Assembly: GCA_021741145.1 (NCBI GenBank)
Contig: JAIOYK010000005.1
Location: forward strand, 1-64,000
Direction of reading: 5' to 3'
DNA: 64,000 bases
Source of the DNA: Rhodospirillum sp.
Lineage (GTDB): Bacteria > Pseudomonadota > Alphaproteobacteria > Rhodospirillales > Rhodospirillaceae
Part shown: one piece after another, positions 8,988-17,194 of the stretch
Numbering within the stretch: the first letter of the stretch is position 1
Layout of the letters: every line of letters begins with the position of its first letter
The notes under the pieces: generated by a model
Database searches by the model: none
What the model was told of the DNA's origin: nothing
What the model saw: the letters and a program-made list of their open reading frames with translations, nothing else
Position numbers and translations under genes: made by a program

Positions 8988-10493
8988 TTACGACAATTTC
9001 GATGTTTTCTCCCGGCGCCGCCGAACCGAGGAAGGAATTTTCATCCCCTCGCGATACTTGGCGACCGTCCGTCGGGCGATCTCGATTCCCTCGGACTTCA
9101 GGATTTCGACCAGCCGGTCGTCGGACAGGACCTTCTCCGGTGCCTCCTCGTCGATCAGGGTTTTTATCCGGTGGCGGACCGATTCCGCGGAATGGCTCTC
9201 CGCCCCATCGGCTCCGGCGATGGCTTGTGTGAAGAAATACTTCAACTCGTACAGCCCCCGGGGGGTGGAGATGTATTTGTTGCTGGTTACCCGGCTGACC
9301 GTGCTTTCGTGCATCTCGATGGCTTCGGAGATGTCTCGCAGGATCAAAGGGCGCAAATGGGTCACACCATGGACGAAGAAGGCATCCTGACGCCGCACGA
9401 TCTCAGCCGCCACCTTCAGAATGGTATTGGCCCGCTGGTCCAGGGACTTCACCAACCAATTGGCCGTCGCCAGACTTTCGGAGACGAAGGCCTTGGTCTC
9501 CTTGTCCCCTGTCTTGCTCAAGCGGGCCATATAGCGGTTGTTGACCAGAACCCGGGGCAAGGTCTCGCCATTCAACTCAACGATCCATCCCCCTTGAGGG
9601 TCGGGCCGCATGAGCACGTCGGGTACCACGGGCTGGGCCGAACCCGTATCGAAACGCAGGGCTGGCTTGGGGTCCAGGGCACGGATTTCTCCGATCATGT
9701 CCGACAGGTCTTCCCCATCGACGCCACAGACCTTCAGCAATCCCACCACATCCCGCCTGGCCAGGAGGTCCAGGTTGTCCAATAGGGCCTGCATGGCCGG
9801 ATCCAGGCGGTTCCGGTCGGCCAATTGCAAGGCCAGGCATTCCTTGAGGGACCGGGCGAACACCCCCGTGGGGTCCATGGCCTGCAGGCGGGTCAGAATC
9901 CCCTCCACCTGGTCCACGGGACAGCCGAGAGTCTCCGCGGCCTCCTCCAGGGTTCCCACCAAATATCCGGCGTCATCCAGCATGCCCATCAGGTGCTGGG
10001 CGATGATCCGTCCGGCCTGATCGGGAATGTCCATGTTGATCTGGTCGGTCAGGTGATCGCGAAGGGTCACCCCCTGGGCTAGGGTGCCTTCCAGCCCCCC
10101 TTCCATGTCCTCGAAGGACCCACCGCCACCCGATCCCCATTGGGATCCGGCCTCGAATCCGGCCCCATCGTCGCCCCCCCAGGCATCCGACGGGCCACTT
10201 TCATCGGCCGCGGTGTTGAAGTCCTGATCCAAGGGCGCGTCCGAAGCCCCATCGGATCGGGCATCCATGACCTGGGTGTCCCCGCTGTCGGCCCGCTCCT
10301 CCCGCCGGTCCTTTTCCCGGGGCAGCTCGGGACGCTCGTCCCGCTCCAACAGGGGATTCCGCTCCAATTCCTGTTCAACGAAAGCGGACAGCTCCAGGTT
10401 CGACAATTGCAACAGCTTGATGGCCTGCTGCAATTGCGGCGTCATCACCAGGGATTGGGTTTGCCTGAGGTCCAGGCGAGGGGACATCACCAT
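8988..10493 (-). CDS. rpoN: RNA polymerase sigma-54 factor
   Basis: The alternative sigma factor directs polymerase to -24/-12 promoters activated by enhancer-binding ATPases. The N-terminal glutamine/leucine-rich activator region (QTQSLVMTPQLQQAIKLLQ) is intact, an acidic segment follows, and the core-binding and DNA-binding domains end in the RpoN box ARRTVAKYRE near the C-terminus. At 501 residues it is full length. The start was chosen at ATG 10493, 13 bases after the lptB stop; ATG 10487 is an alternative giving MSPRLDLRQ. It is co-directional with lptB and probably in the same transcript. Confidence 0.96.
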   Translation of the reverse strand: MVMSPRLDLRQTQSLVMTPQLQQAIKLLQLSNLELSAFVEQELERNPLLERDERPELPREKDRREERADSGDTQVMDARSDGASDAPLDQDFNTAADESGPSDAWGGDDGAGFEAGSQWGSGGGGSFEDMEGGLEGTLAQGVTLRDHLTDQINMDIPDQAGRIIAQHLMGMLDDAGYLVGTLEEAAETLGCPVDQVEGILTRLQAMDPTGVFARSLKECLALQLADRNRLDPAMQALLDNLDLLARRDVVGLLKVCGVDGEDLSDMIGEIRALDPKPALRFDTGSAQPVVPDVLMRPDPQGGWIVELNGETLPRVLVNNRYMARLSKTGDKETKAFVSESLATANWLVKSLDQRANTILKVAAEIVRRQDAFFVHGVTHLRPLILRDISEAIEMHESTVSRVTSNKYISTPRGLYELKYFFTQAIAGADGAESHSAESVRHRIKTLIDEEAPEKVLSDDRLVEILKSEGIEIARRTVAKYREGMKIPSSVRRRREKTSKLS

Positions 10494-10506
10494 GGGCGAG
10501 GATCCG

Positions 10507-11478
10507 TCACAGGCTGAAGCGGTCCCCCAGGTAGACCCGGCGCACCCCTTCATGGGAAACAATCTCGGAGGGTCGTCCCTCCATCATGACCGTTCCCTCG
10601 TGAAGAATGTAGGCGCGGTCGACGATCTCCAGGGTTTCGCGAACATTGTGATCGGTGATCAGGACACCAAGGCCCCGGTCCTTCAGATGCGCGACCAGAT
10701 CACGGATTTCTCCAACGGCGATGGGGTCGATGCCCGCCAATGGTTCGTCGAGCAGAATGAAGGCGGGCCGGGAAGCGAGGGCCCGGGCAATCTCCGCCCG
10801 GCGCCGCTCTCCACCCGACAGGGACAGGGCGGAGCTGTGGCGCAGATGGGAAATGGAAAACTCGTTCAACAGGTCGTCCAGTTCCTTGGCACGGATATCG
10901 GCGTTGGGTTCCACGATTTCCAAAACCCCCCGGACGTTCTCTTCCACGGATAAACCGCGGAAAATGGACATTTCCTGGGGCAGATACCCGATTCCGAGAC
11001 GGGCCCTTTGGTACATGGGGAGGCTTGTGACTTCCCGTCCGTCCAAGTAGATGGACCCCGCGTCTGGATTGATCAATCCGGTGACACAATAGAAGCAGGT
11101 GGTCTTGCCCGCGCCGTTGGGTCCCAACAGGCCCACGGCCTCGCCCCGTTGGACGGAGACCGATACGTCGCGCAGAACCTGACGCCGCTTGAAACGCTTG
11201 CCAATTCCCAGGGCGACCAAGCCCATGTTGTCCAATTCGGACCGGCTGGGCATGCGGTTCCCAAGCTTGGCGGACGGCACGATGGCGGGCATCCGATTGG
11301 CCTGGACCTTGGGAACAGAGCTGTCCGACCGTGGGGTCGAGGGTGCGGCGAGGGCTGGGACATTGTCGGAACCCAAGCCCCGCTTCCCGATCTCCCGTCC
11401 CTGACCCAGGCCGAACAGCCGTGTCAGGGATCCTCCGATGCGGTCCTTCGCGGAACGCGCAGTTCCCGACTTTGTCAT
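10507..11478 (-). CDS. lptB: LPS export ABC transporter ATP-binding protein with an N-terminal extension
   Basis: This is the ATPase that drives lipopolysaccharide extraction from the inner membrane with LptFG and LptC. Walker A GPNGAGKTT is at 119-127, the signature is LSGGERRR and Walker B ends LLDEPLAGID. Typical LptB is about 240 residues. Here the ATPase domain begins near residue 86, behind about 85 residues of low-complexity Ser/Pro/Arg-rich sequence. The long start is kept because its ATG overlaps the lptA stop by four bases (ATGA), an arrangement repeated at the lptC/lptA and kdsD/lptC junctions. An internal start at Met85 would give the classical protein. Confidence 0.93.
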   Translation of the reverse strand: MTKSGTARSAKDRIGGSLTRLFGLGQGREIGKRGLGSDNVPALAAPSTPRSDSSVPKVQANRMPAIVPSAKLGNRMPSRSELDNMGLVALGIGKRFKRRQVLRDVSVSVQRGEAVGLLGPNGAGKTTCFYCVTGLINPDAGSIYLDGREVTSLPMYQRARLGIGYLPQEMSIFRGLSVEENVRGVLEIVEPNADIRAKELDDLLNEFSISHLRHSSALSLSGGERRRAEIARALASRPAFILLDEPLAGIDPIAVGEIRDLVAHLKDRGLGVLITDHNVRETLEIVDRAYILHEGTVMMEGRPSEIVSHEGVRRVYLGDRFSL

Positions 11479-12482
11479 TGCTTTCCCCCCCGCGATCCAC
11501 CCAATAGTCCACCCGACTCACCATTCGCGCCCCCGGAGGAGTTGAACAAGGCCCGTGCCCGTCCCTTTCCGTCGCTGAACAAGCGGCTGACCCCCGTGCG
11601 CATGTTGACCGTGGCCCGATTGCCGCTCATCTGCTCTCCCGCGGTGGTGATGGTCACCGTCCCTAGGATGGTCGCCTCACCCGAGGCGGGGTCGTAGGTC
11701 GCCTCGTCACCACGGATAACATCCTCATTGGTCACAACGACCACGTTGCCCACCGCGGTCATGATTTTCACCCGAGACTGGTCTCCCACCGGGGCGGCCA
11801 TGCCCATGCCGGTTCCAGCCCCCCCTCCCTTCGCTGGGGACGGCGTGCTTGGCGCGATACCCTCGGCTTCATCCTTGAAATAGGCGGTTAGAACGTCCGC
11901 GGTGATGGTTTGACCGGACTCCTTCTGGGTCGACACGGCGTTGCCCCGGGCGACGGCCAGATCCCGGGTTTCCCAGTATTCCAGGCTGTCCCGGGCGGTC
12001 ACGATATCCGTCGAGGTTTCCATGCGCAGGTTGTCACCGGTCAGCCACATGACATCCCGTTCCATGTCCCGCACCGCCTTATCGCCGGTAATGGTCTGAT
12101 TTGGCATCAGAATACGCACGTTCCCAAGGGCTTCCATGCGATAGACATCGGTTGATCCGGTGGTTCCATCATCCCCCTCGGCTGGGCGGTAGCGGGCGAT
12201 CAACCGGTCCGCGTAGACCTCGCTGGTGCCCTGGATCGCCGCGGCGTTGCCATTGGCGATGTACAAACCCTCGTCCCGGCGCCACTCGATGCCGTCGTCG
12301 GCGAAGACCTCCAACGGATCCCCTCCGGCCGTTTGCCCCAACGCCGGTCCGGCACACCCCAAAAAGCCCGCTATCAGAAGGACACCAATCCCGCGGGTGC
12401 CGTGGCCCGCCCGACCTTGGTCCTTGGTGGTTTCCCCATTGATCATCTGACCTTGCCCCGCTCGACGTCCAAAAGCGCTCAC
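11475..12482 (-). CDS. lptA: Periplasmic LPS transport protein LptA (OstA-like)
   Basis: LptA forms the periplasmic bridge that carries lipopolysaccharide from LptC to LptD. A signal-peptide core (GVLLIAGFLGCAGPALG) lies near residues 33-48. It is followed by OstA-type beta-jellyroll repeats, seen as recurring segments such as NGNAAAIQG, ALGNVRI and AVGNVVVV. At 335 residues it is longer than the E. coli protein (185), as is common in alphaproteobacteria, with a Gly/Pro-rich insertion around 215-235 and a Gly-rich tail. The ATG overlaps the lptC stop by four bases, so the first 30 residues before the signal core may be real or a later Met13 may be used. Confidence 0.92.
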   Translation of the reverse strand: MSAFGRRAGQGQMINGETTKDQGRAGHGTRGIGVLLIAGFLGCAGPALGQTAGGDPLEVFADDGIEWRRDEGLYIANGNAAAIQGTSEVYADRLIARYRPAEGDDGTTGSTDVYRMEALGNVRILMPNQTITGDKAVRDMERDVMWLTGDNLRMETSTDIVTARDSLEYWETRDLAVARGNAVSTQKESGQTITADVLTAYFKDEAEGIAPSTPSPAKGGGAGTGMGMAAPVGDQSRVKIMTAVGNVVVVTNEDVIRGDEATYDPASGEATILGTVTITTAGEQMSGNRATVNMRTGVSRLFSDGKGRARALFNSSGGANGESGGLLGGSRGGKQ

Positions 12483-13279
12483 TTCGCGTCCCCTTTCCCG
12501 GTTCCGCCGGAACCGCCACCCGGTGAGAGACCCGCGGATTTGGCGTCTTGCAAGATCAGGTGAGACTTGCCGCGGAAAACAATCACATCGCCCCCCTCGG
12601 TGACATCGAACCCATCAACGGAGGTGATTTCCATGCCATCCCCCTGACCTTTGACCGGTTCCTCGCCAAAGGCGTAGTCCTCGTCCATGCGGATGAAGGC
12701 CCGGGCCGTCTCGAACTGAAAACCATCATCCCGGTAGAGCATGACGTCGTGCTCCAGCTCCACCCGTTGGTTTCCATTGGTCAAATAGCCCAGGTCACTG
12801 GTGACGGACATCCACCGCCCCGTGTTCTGGACGATATCCCCCTTGGGGTTGGTCAACCGCATGCGATCCGATCCATCTTCCATTTCGGTGGCGATGTCCG
12901 CGGTCACCGTATAGGGCTGATTTTGATCGTCGATTCCCACATAACGGGGGTTGATCACGCTCCCCAGGTCCGCCTGGCCCCGGTCCAGGGCGGTGAATTC
13001 CACGGACAAATCCTCCGCCCGCTCGGTGATCTGCGGCCAAGCGAGGACGCCCCCCAAAAGCACCGCCGCCAAGCTGGGGAGAATCAGCTTCATACCGGTA
13101 ACGAATCGGCTGTAATTTCGTGCCGCATCCACCCGTTGCTGTCCCATTTCCATGCTCAGGCTGGGTAGACCAGCCCCCCGGACCTTGGGAAGTCCGGTCC
13201 GCGTGGACACCTCCCGAGACGAGGGACCCTGGGGCCGAGACGGGGAGCCCTGGGGCGGAAGGGGCGTCCCGTCGGTCAT
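12479..13279 (-). CDS. lptC: LPS export system protein LptC
   Basis: LptC is the bitopic inner-membrane protein that receives lipopolysaccharide from LptBFG and hands it to LptA. One transmembrane helix (LILPSLAAVLLGGVLAWP) lies near residues 65-82, preceded by a Pro/Ser-rich cytoplasmic tail. The periplasmic domain follows, with the family-typical NPRYVGIDDQNQPYTVTAD segment. The start at 13279 overlaps the kdsD stop by four bases (ATGA), which decides it over the ATG seven codons upstream. At 266 residues it is somewhat longer than enterobacterial LptC because of the N-terminal tail. Confidence 0.92.
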   Translation of the reverse strand: MTDGTPLPPQGSPSRPQGPSSREVSTRTGLPKVRGAGLPSLSMEMGQQRVDAARNYSRFVTGMKLILPSLAAVLLGGVLAWPQITERAEDLSVEFTALDRGQADLGSVINPRYVGIDDQNQPYTVTADIATEMEDGSDRMRLTNPKGDIVQNTGRWMSVTSDLGYLTNGNQRVELEHDVMLYRDDGFQFETARAFIRMDEDYAFGEEPVKGQGDGMEITSVDGFDVTEGGDVIVFRGKSHLILQDAKSAGLSPGGGSGGTGKGDAK

Positions 13280-14313
13280 GCCAACCCCGCGCGCAGGCAA
13301 TCATGGAGGTGCAGGAAGCCCATCGGCCGCCCTTCGTCGTCAACGGCGAACAGTCCGGTGATACTGCTCTGATTCATCAAGCGCAGGGCCTCCATGGCCA
13401 GGACACCCGCCGGGATGGTCTTGGGCGCTCCGGTCATGACCTCTCCCGCGGACAGGGACAACAGGCGGTTCTCCATATGCCGCCGCAGGTCCCCATCGGT
13501 GATGATTCCCAAAAGGACGCCGTCCCCGTCAACGACACCGGCGCAACCGAGGTTTTTGGCGCTCATGGTCAGAATGACCTCGGACATCGGTTCGGCACCG
13601 GTGACCAGGGGCAGCTCCCCCGCGGCGCGCATCAGATCGGAGACCTTCAACAACTTCCGCCCCAATTGACCCCCGGGGTGGAAGACCCGGAAATCGCTGG
13701 CGGTGAACCCCCGCCGTTCCAACAGGGCCACGGCGAGGGCGTCGCCCAAGGCCATCATCGCCGTCGTCGAGGTGGTCGGTGCCAAGCCATGGGGACAGGC
13801 CTCTTCCAGTCCCGGCAGAACCAGGGCCACATCCGCGGCATCGGACAGGGTGCTGGGCGCCCGTCCGGTGATGGAAACCAAGGCCAAACCAAAGCGGCGG
13901 GTATAGGCCACCAGATCGGCCAATTCGGGTGTCTCGCCGGAGTTCGACAGGGCGATGACCGCATCCCCTCGGCCGATCATGCCCAGATCCCCGTGACTGG
14001 CCTCGGCCGGATGGACAAAGAAGGCGGGTGTTCCCGTCGACGCCAGGGTCGCGGCGATTTTTTTTGCCACATGACCGCTTTTGCCCATGCCCGAAACAAT
14101 GACCTTGCCCGGCCTGTCGGCCAGCAGGTCCACCGCGGCGCTGAAGGCCTCGTCTAGGCCTCCGGCCAAATCCCGCAAGGCGGCGGCCTCCGCTTCCAGG
14201 ACGCGGCGGGCGGTGAGAATCGCGGGCGCGGTCCGGGACGCGGCGCTTGGCGCGTTGGCGGAAGCCGGGCGCGGGGGCGGTTCGGAATTTTGGGCGGTGG
14301 AGGTGGACTTCAT
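13276..14313 (-). CDS. kdsD: D-arabinose-5-phosphate isomerase
   Basis: The enzyme converts ribulose-5-phosphate to arabinose-5-phosphate, the first step of Kdo synthesis for lipopolysaccharide. A SIS sugar-isomerase domain spans about residues 45-195, with GMGKSGHVAKK and SNSGETPE phosphosugar motifs. Two CBS domains follow at about 220-345. The first 30 residues are Ala/Pro/Ser-rich and poorly conserved. It is the head of a four-gene overlapping run with lptC, lptA and lptB, linking Kdo supply to LPS transport. Confidence 0.95.
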   Translation of the reverse strand: MKSTSTAQNSEPPPRPASANAPSAASRTAPAILTARRVLEAEAAALRDLAGGLDEAFSAAVDLLADRPGKVIVSGMGKSGHVAKKIAATLASTGTPAFFVHPAEASHGDLGMIGRGDAVIALSNSGETPELADLVAYTRRFGLALVSITGRAPSTLSDAADVALVLPGLEEACPHGLAPTTSTTAMMALGDALAVALLERRGFTASDFRVFHPGGQLGRKLLKVSDLMRAAGELPLVTGAEPMSEVILTMSAKNLGCAGVVDGDGVLLGIITDGDLRRHMENRLLSLSAGEVMTGAPKTIPAGVLAMEALRLMNQSSITGLFAVDDEGRPMGFLHLHDCLRAGLA

Positions 14314-14690
14314 TTAAGAACGTGGGCCTTCCTGGTTGGTCCGAAACCGGAACCGGCTCGGATTCCTCGCCACCCGAACCGTTGGGCCGCGGAGGGTACT
14401 ATGCCTGGGACGCCGCGCCAGGAAAACACCGTCCGGGAATTATGTCCCGGTTTCGGCCACGAATTTCCCCGGACCCGCGCGACGCATTCCGGTGCGACGC
14501 GCGCCACCACGCTGGCTGACCGCATCCTGGTTCAATCCCGTGGCGTCATCATGGCATGATTCGTGAACGGGATCGAGCCCGAGAGGTTTAGCCCGGCCAA
14601 CCCCACGAGGCAAGACTACCCATTGGTATAACGGTGGCGCGGGATGGGGTCGATCCGCGAAAATTCGGAGCCGCCAGACCGCGGTTCGAT
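14314..14690. other. Intergenic region upstream of kdsD
   Basis: These 377 bases between the RNase D stop and the kdsD start hold no convincing open frame. Two short T-loop-like strings (GGTTCAATCCC near 14530 and GCGGTTCGATC near 14682) and a TTGGTATAACGG string near 14618 recall tRNA arms, but no cloverleaf can be folded around them. The kdsD-operon promoter presumably lies here; I could not pick a convincing -35/-10 pair. Confidence 0.4.
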
Positions 14691-15320
14691 CTAATGGCTG
14701 AACAGGTCCGGAGTCAGATCGCCGCCAAAGTCCAGCAGGTCCAGACGCGCCCGGGTCGGCAGGAAGCGGAAGCACTCCCTGGCCAGTTCCAACCGCCCTT
14801 CCCGCTCCAGCAGAGCGTTGAGTCGGTCCCGCAAGGCATGGAGGTGGAGTACATCGCTGGCCGCATAGGCCAATTGTTCGGAACTGAGGGTCTCGGCGCC
14901 CCAATCGCTGGTCTGCTGCTGCTTGGAAAGATCGACACCCAGCAAATCCTTGCAGAGGGATTTCAGCCCATGGCTGTCCGTGCTGGTCCGGCAGAGCTTG
15001 CTGGCCACCTTGGTGCAATAGACCGGTTCGCACAGCACACCAAGCCAATGGTAAATGGACGCAATATCAAAACGTCCATAATGCATGATCTTGGGCACGG
15101 AGCCATCGGCCAACAGGGCCTTCAGAATGGGCGCGTCCAAGTCCCGGTTCAGGTGCACCACATGGGCCACCCCATCGCCGCCGGACAACTGCGCCACGCA
15201 GAGTCGATCCCGGTGGACCCGCAATCCCATGGTTTCCGTATCGATGGCGATTCCGTCTGGAAAGGACAGGCCCGGGGGCAGGTCGCCCCGGTGGTAATGA
15301 ATCTTCGGCGCGGCGGTCAT
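14691..15320 (-). CDS. Ribonuclease D-like 3'-5' exonuclease
   Basis: The 209-residue protein is a DEDDy-family 3'-5' exonuclease of the single-domain RNase D type common in alphaproteobacteria. It lacks the HRDC domains of E. coli RNase D (375 residues). Motif I is AIDTETMG, motif II lies around HYGRFDIASIYHW and motif III is YAASDVLHL. The start at 15320 gives MTAAPKIHYH and has AGGAAG a few bases before it; the frame is open 75 bases further. It sits upstream of the kdsD-lpt run, its usual alphaproteobacterial place, and immediately downstream of two tRNA genes on the same strand. Confidence 0.88.
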   Translation of the reverse strand: MTAAPKIHYHRGDLPPGLSFPDGIAIDTETMGLRVHRDRLCVAQLSGGDGVAHVVHLNRDLDAPILKALLADGSVPKIMHYGRFDIASIYHWLGVLCEPVYCTKVASKLCRTSTDSHGLKSLCKDLLGVDLSKQQQTSDWGAETLSSEQLAYAASDVLHLHALRDRLNALLEREGRLELARECFRFLPTRARLDLLDFGGDLTPDLFSH

Positions 15321-15461
15321 GGACGGCTTCCTGGGATTTGTGGACTGGGAGAGCGTTAACTGGACGAGCGTTAACTGGGATCGGAAAGCATGCATCGCCG
15401 CCGACCGCCCCGATCAAGGAGCCCGCCGTCGACGATGAGACAGATAAACTTTAAAGGGAAT

Positions 15462-15548
15462 TGGTGCCCAGGAGAAGACTCGAACTTCCACGACCTTTCG
15501 GTCACAGGTACCTGAAACCTGCGCGTCTACCAATTCCGCCACCTGGGC
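15462..15548 (-). tRNA. tRNA-Leu (anticodon CAG), downstream copy
   Basis: Read on the minus strand, the 87 bases form a class II tRNA with a 7-bp acceptor stem (GCCCAGG/CCTGGGC), the D-loop AATTGGTAGACGC, anticodon stem CAGGT/ACCTG with loop TTCAGGT (anticodon CAG), a long variable arm, the T-loop TTCGAGT and an encoded CCA end. It differs from the second copy by a single base in the variable-arm stem (G-U instead of G-C). Confidence 0.97.
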
Positions 15549-15576
15549 ATAGGCTGCATTGTTCGGCAGGGAGCGG

Positions 15577-15605
15577 TACTTAAAGCCCCCATCAAAGCCT
15601 GTAAA
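15577..15605 (-). promoter_or_regulatory. Promoter of the downstream tRNA-Leu gene
   Basis: On the minus strand TTTACA (15605-15600) is followed by a 17-base spacer and TAAGTA (15582-15577). The GC-rich stretch CCGCTCCCTGCC comes next, typical of growth-rate-controlled stable RNA promoters. The tRNA begins about 28 bases after the -10 box. The same boxes with the same spacing occur before the other copy. Confidence 0.7.
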
Positions 15606-15733
15606 GGAAAATTCGGCGCCACCTTCGAAATCTCCGGACCCCAGAATTCATGGAACCCAGAGCCCAAAAACGACGAAGCCGGATCCCAGGGGATCCGACT
15701 GTCGATTTACGTCGTAAAAACCAACTCGAAAAT

Positions 15734-15820
15734 TGGTGCCCAGGAGAAGACTCGAACTTCCACGACCTTTCGGCCACAGGTACCTGAAACCTGCGCGTCT
15801 ACCAATTCCGCCACCTGGGC
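15734..15820 (-). tRNA. tRNA-Leu (anticodon CAG), upstream copy
   Basis: This is the second complete minus-strand tRNA-Leu gene, identical to the copy at 15462 except for one transition in the variable arm, where GGCC/GGTC pairing replaces the G-U of the other gene. It has the same CAG anticodon, T-arm and encoded CCA. The two genes are separated by 185 bases and each has its own promoter. Confidence 0.97.
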
Positions 15821-15849
15821 TTAGGCTGCGTTACTCGGCAGGGAGCGAG

Positions 15850-15878
15850 TACTTAAATCCCGGATCGGCATCTGTAAA
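15850..15878 (-). promoter_or_regulatory. Promoter of the upstream tRNA-Leu gene
   Basis: On the minus strand TTTACA (15878-15873), a 17-base spacer and TAAGTA (15855-15850) repeat exactly the hexamers and spacing of the other tRNA-Leu promoter, while the spacer bases differ. A CGCTCCCTGCC discriminator follows. Confidence 0.7.
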
Positions 15879-16076
15879 GGGAAAAAGTGATGAAACCCGC
15901 ATTTTCCCCCCAGGCCCGCGAAAATACCCCGTGACACCCGGTTTCGTCCTCCCCGGCGTGCCCCCATACGCGTTGCGTTCGCCCCCGTCCTGTGGCACGT
16001 TCCGGCCAACCCCTTGGCCATCTGGACAAGGGGTCCGTTTCGAATGTATCGATGACCTTAAGGGGAGGGGACGAGG

Positions 16077-17105
16077 ATGCAAGGCCGCGTCGTCACGGTA
16101 TTCGGGGGCTCCGGCTCCATCGGCAGGCAGCTCGTGGCTCTTTTGGCCGACAAGGGCGCCCGGGTGCGCGTCGCCGTGCGCGACACCGAAGGGGCCCTGT
16201 TCCTGAAGACCTTGGGGCAGTTGGGCCAGATCGCGCCCACCTCGGCCTCCGTCACCAACATGGACTCGGTCAAGCGCGCCGTCGAGGGCGCCGACATGGT
16301 GATCAACCTGGTGGGGATCCTGGCCGAAGGCGGCCGCCGAACCTTCCAGGCCATCCACGTCGATGGCGCGGCCAATGTGGCCAAGGCGTCCGCCGCCGCG
16401 GGGGTGAAGTCCCTGATCCACATGTCCGCCCTGGGCGCCGACGAAAAAAGCGCCGCCAAATATGGGGTGAGCAAGGCCAAGGGGGAAGCCGCCGTGAAGG
16501 CCGCCTTCCCAGGCGCCACGATCCTGCGCCCCAGCGTGGTCTTCGGCCCCAATGACGGGTTCTTTAACCTGTTCGCTGGCCTGACCCGCTTTGTCCCGGC
16601 CCTGCCCTATTTCACCCGCGATGGCTTCAAGCTGGCCAAGCGGAGGGATGGAAGCTACGCGGTGGACCTGGGTGGCACCGGTGGCCCGAAGTTCCAGCCC
16701 GTCTATGTCGGTGACGTGGCCGAGGCCATGGTCCGGATCCTCGAGACCCCGGCCTATCAAGGTAAAACCTATGAATTGGGTGGGCCGAAGATCTATTCCA
16801 TGAAAGAGATCATGGAACTGGTCGTCGGCGAGACCCAGCACAAGATGCCGGTGATCCCCTTGCCGTTCGGTATCGCCAAGATCCAGGGTGCCCTGATGGG
16901 CCTGCTGCCCAAGCCCCTGTTGACCAGCGATCAGGTGGCGATGATGGAGAAAGACAACGTCGTCTCCGGCACCCTGCCCGGTTTGGCGGATCTGGGGATC
17001 GAAGCCGAGGCCTGCGAACCGATCCTGCCGACCTACCTGAACCGCTATCGGTCCTTGCACCGTCACATGATCCTGCGCGGCGACGGGTCGACGCCCCGGG
17101 TGTAA
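16077..17105 (+). CDS. NAD(P)-binding NDUFA9-like complex I-associated protein (atypical SDR)
   Basis: The 342-residue protein is an extended/atypical short-chain dehydrogenase-like protein with the N-terminal dinucleotide motif FGGSGSIGRQL (residues 9-19). It lacks the usual YxxxK pair in its canonical context; SKAKGEAAV is seen near residue 133. This family is the bacterial counterpart of the NDUFA9 accessory subunit of respiratory complex I, and nuo genes are not in the window. The strong AGGGGAGGGGACGAGG leader supports the ATG at 16077. A perfect intrinsic terminator follows 25 bases after the stop. The catalytic role is unproven. Confidence 0.86.
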   Translation: MQGRVVTVFGGSGSIGRQLVALLADKGARVRVAVRDTEGALFLKTLGQLGQIAPTSASVTNMDSVKRAVEGADMVINLVGILAEGGRRTFQAIHVDGAANVAKASAAAGVKSLIHMSALGADEKSAAKYGVSKAKGEAAVKAAFPGATILRPSVVFGPNDGFFNLFAGLTRFVPALPYFTRDGFKLAKRRDGSYAVDLGGTGGPKFQPVYVGDVAEAMVRILETPAYQGKTYELGGPKIYSMKEIMELVVGETQHKMPVIPLPFGIAKIQGALMGLLPKPLLTSDQVAMMEKDNVVSGTLPGLADLGIEAEACEPILPTYLNRYRSLHRHMILRGDGSTPRV

Positions 17106-17129
17106 GCCCCTCGCGGTTGTCTTGTGAAA

Positions 17130-17161
17130 CGGGACGTCCCCCTGGGGCGTCCCGTTTTTTT
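17130..17161 (+). terminator. Intrinsic terminator after the NDUFA9-like gene
   Basis: The sequence forms a GC-rich stem (CGGGACG at 17130 pairing with CGTCCCG ending at 17154, with inner CCC/GGG pairs) followed by seven T residues. It ends the plus-strand transcript before the converging nitronate monooxygenase gene. Confidence 0.9.
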
Positions 17162-17194
17162 GCGCCCGTCATGAATCCGCCCCCGTAAGTCCGG

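Noticed and set aside
14527-14690. tRNA-like strings (TTGGTATAACGG, GCGGTTCGATC, GGTTCAATCCC)
   Set aside because: No 7-bp acceptor stem, T-stem or anticodon stem can be formed around them on either strand.
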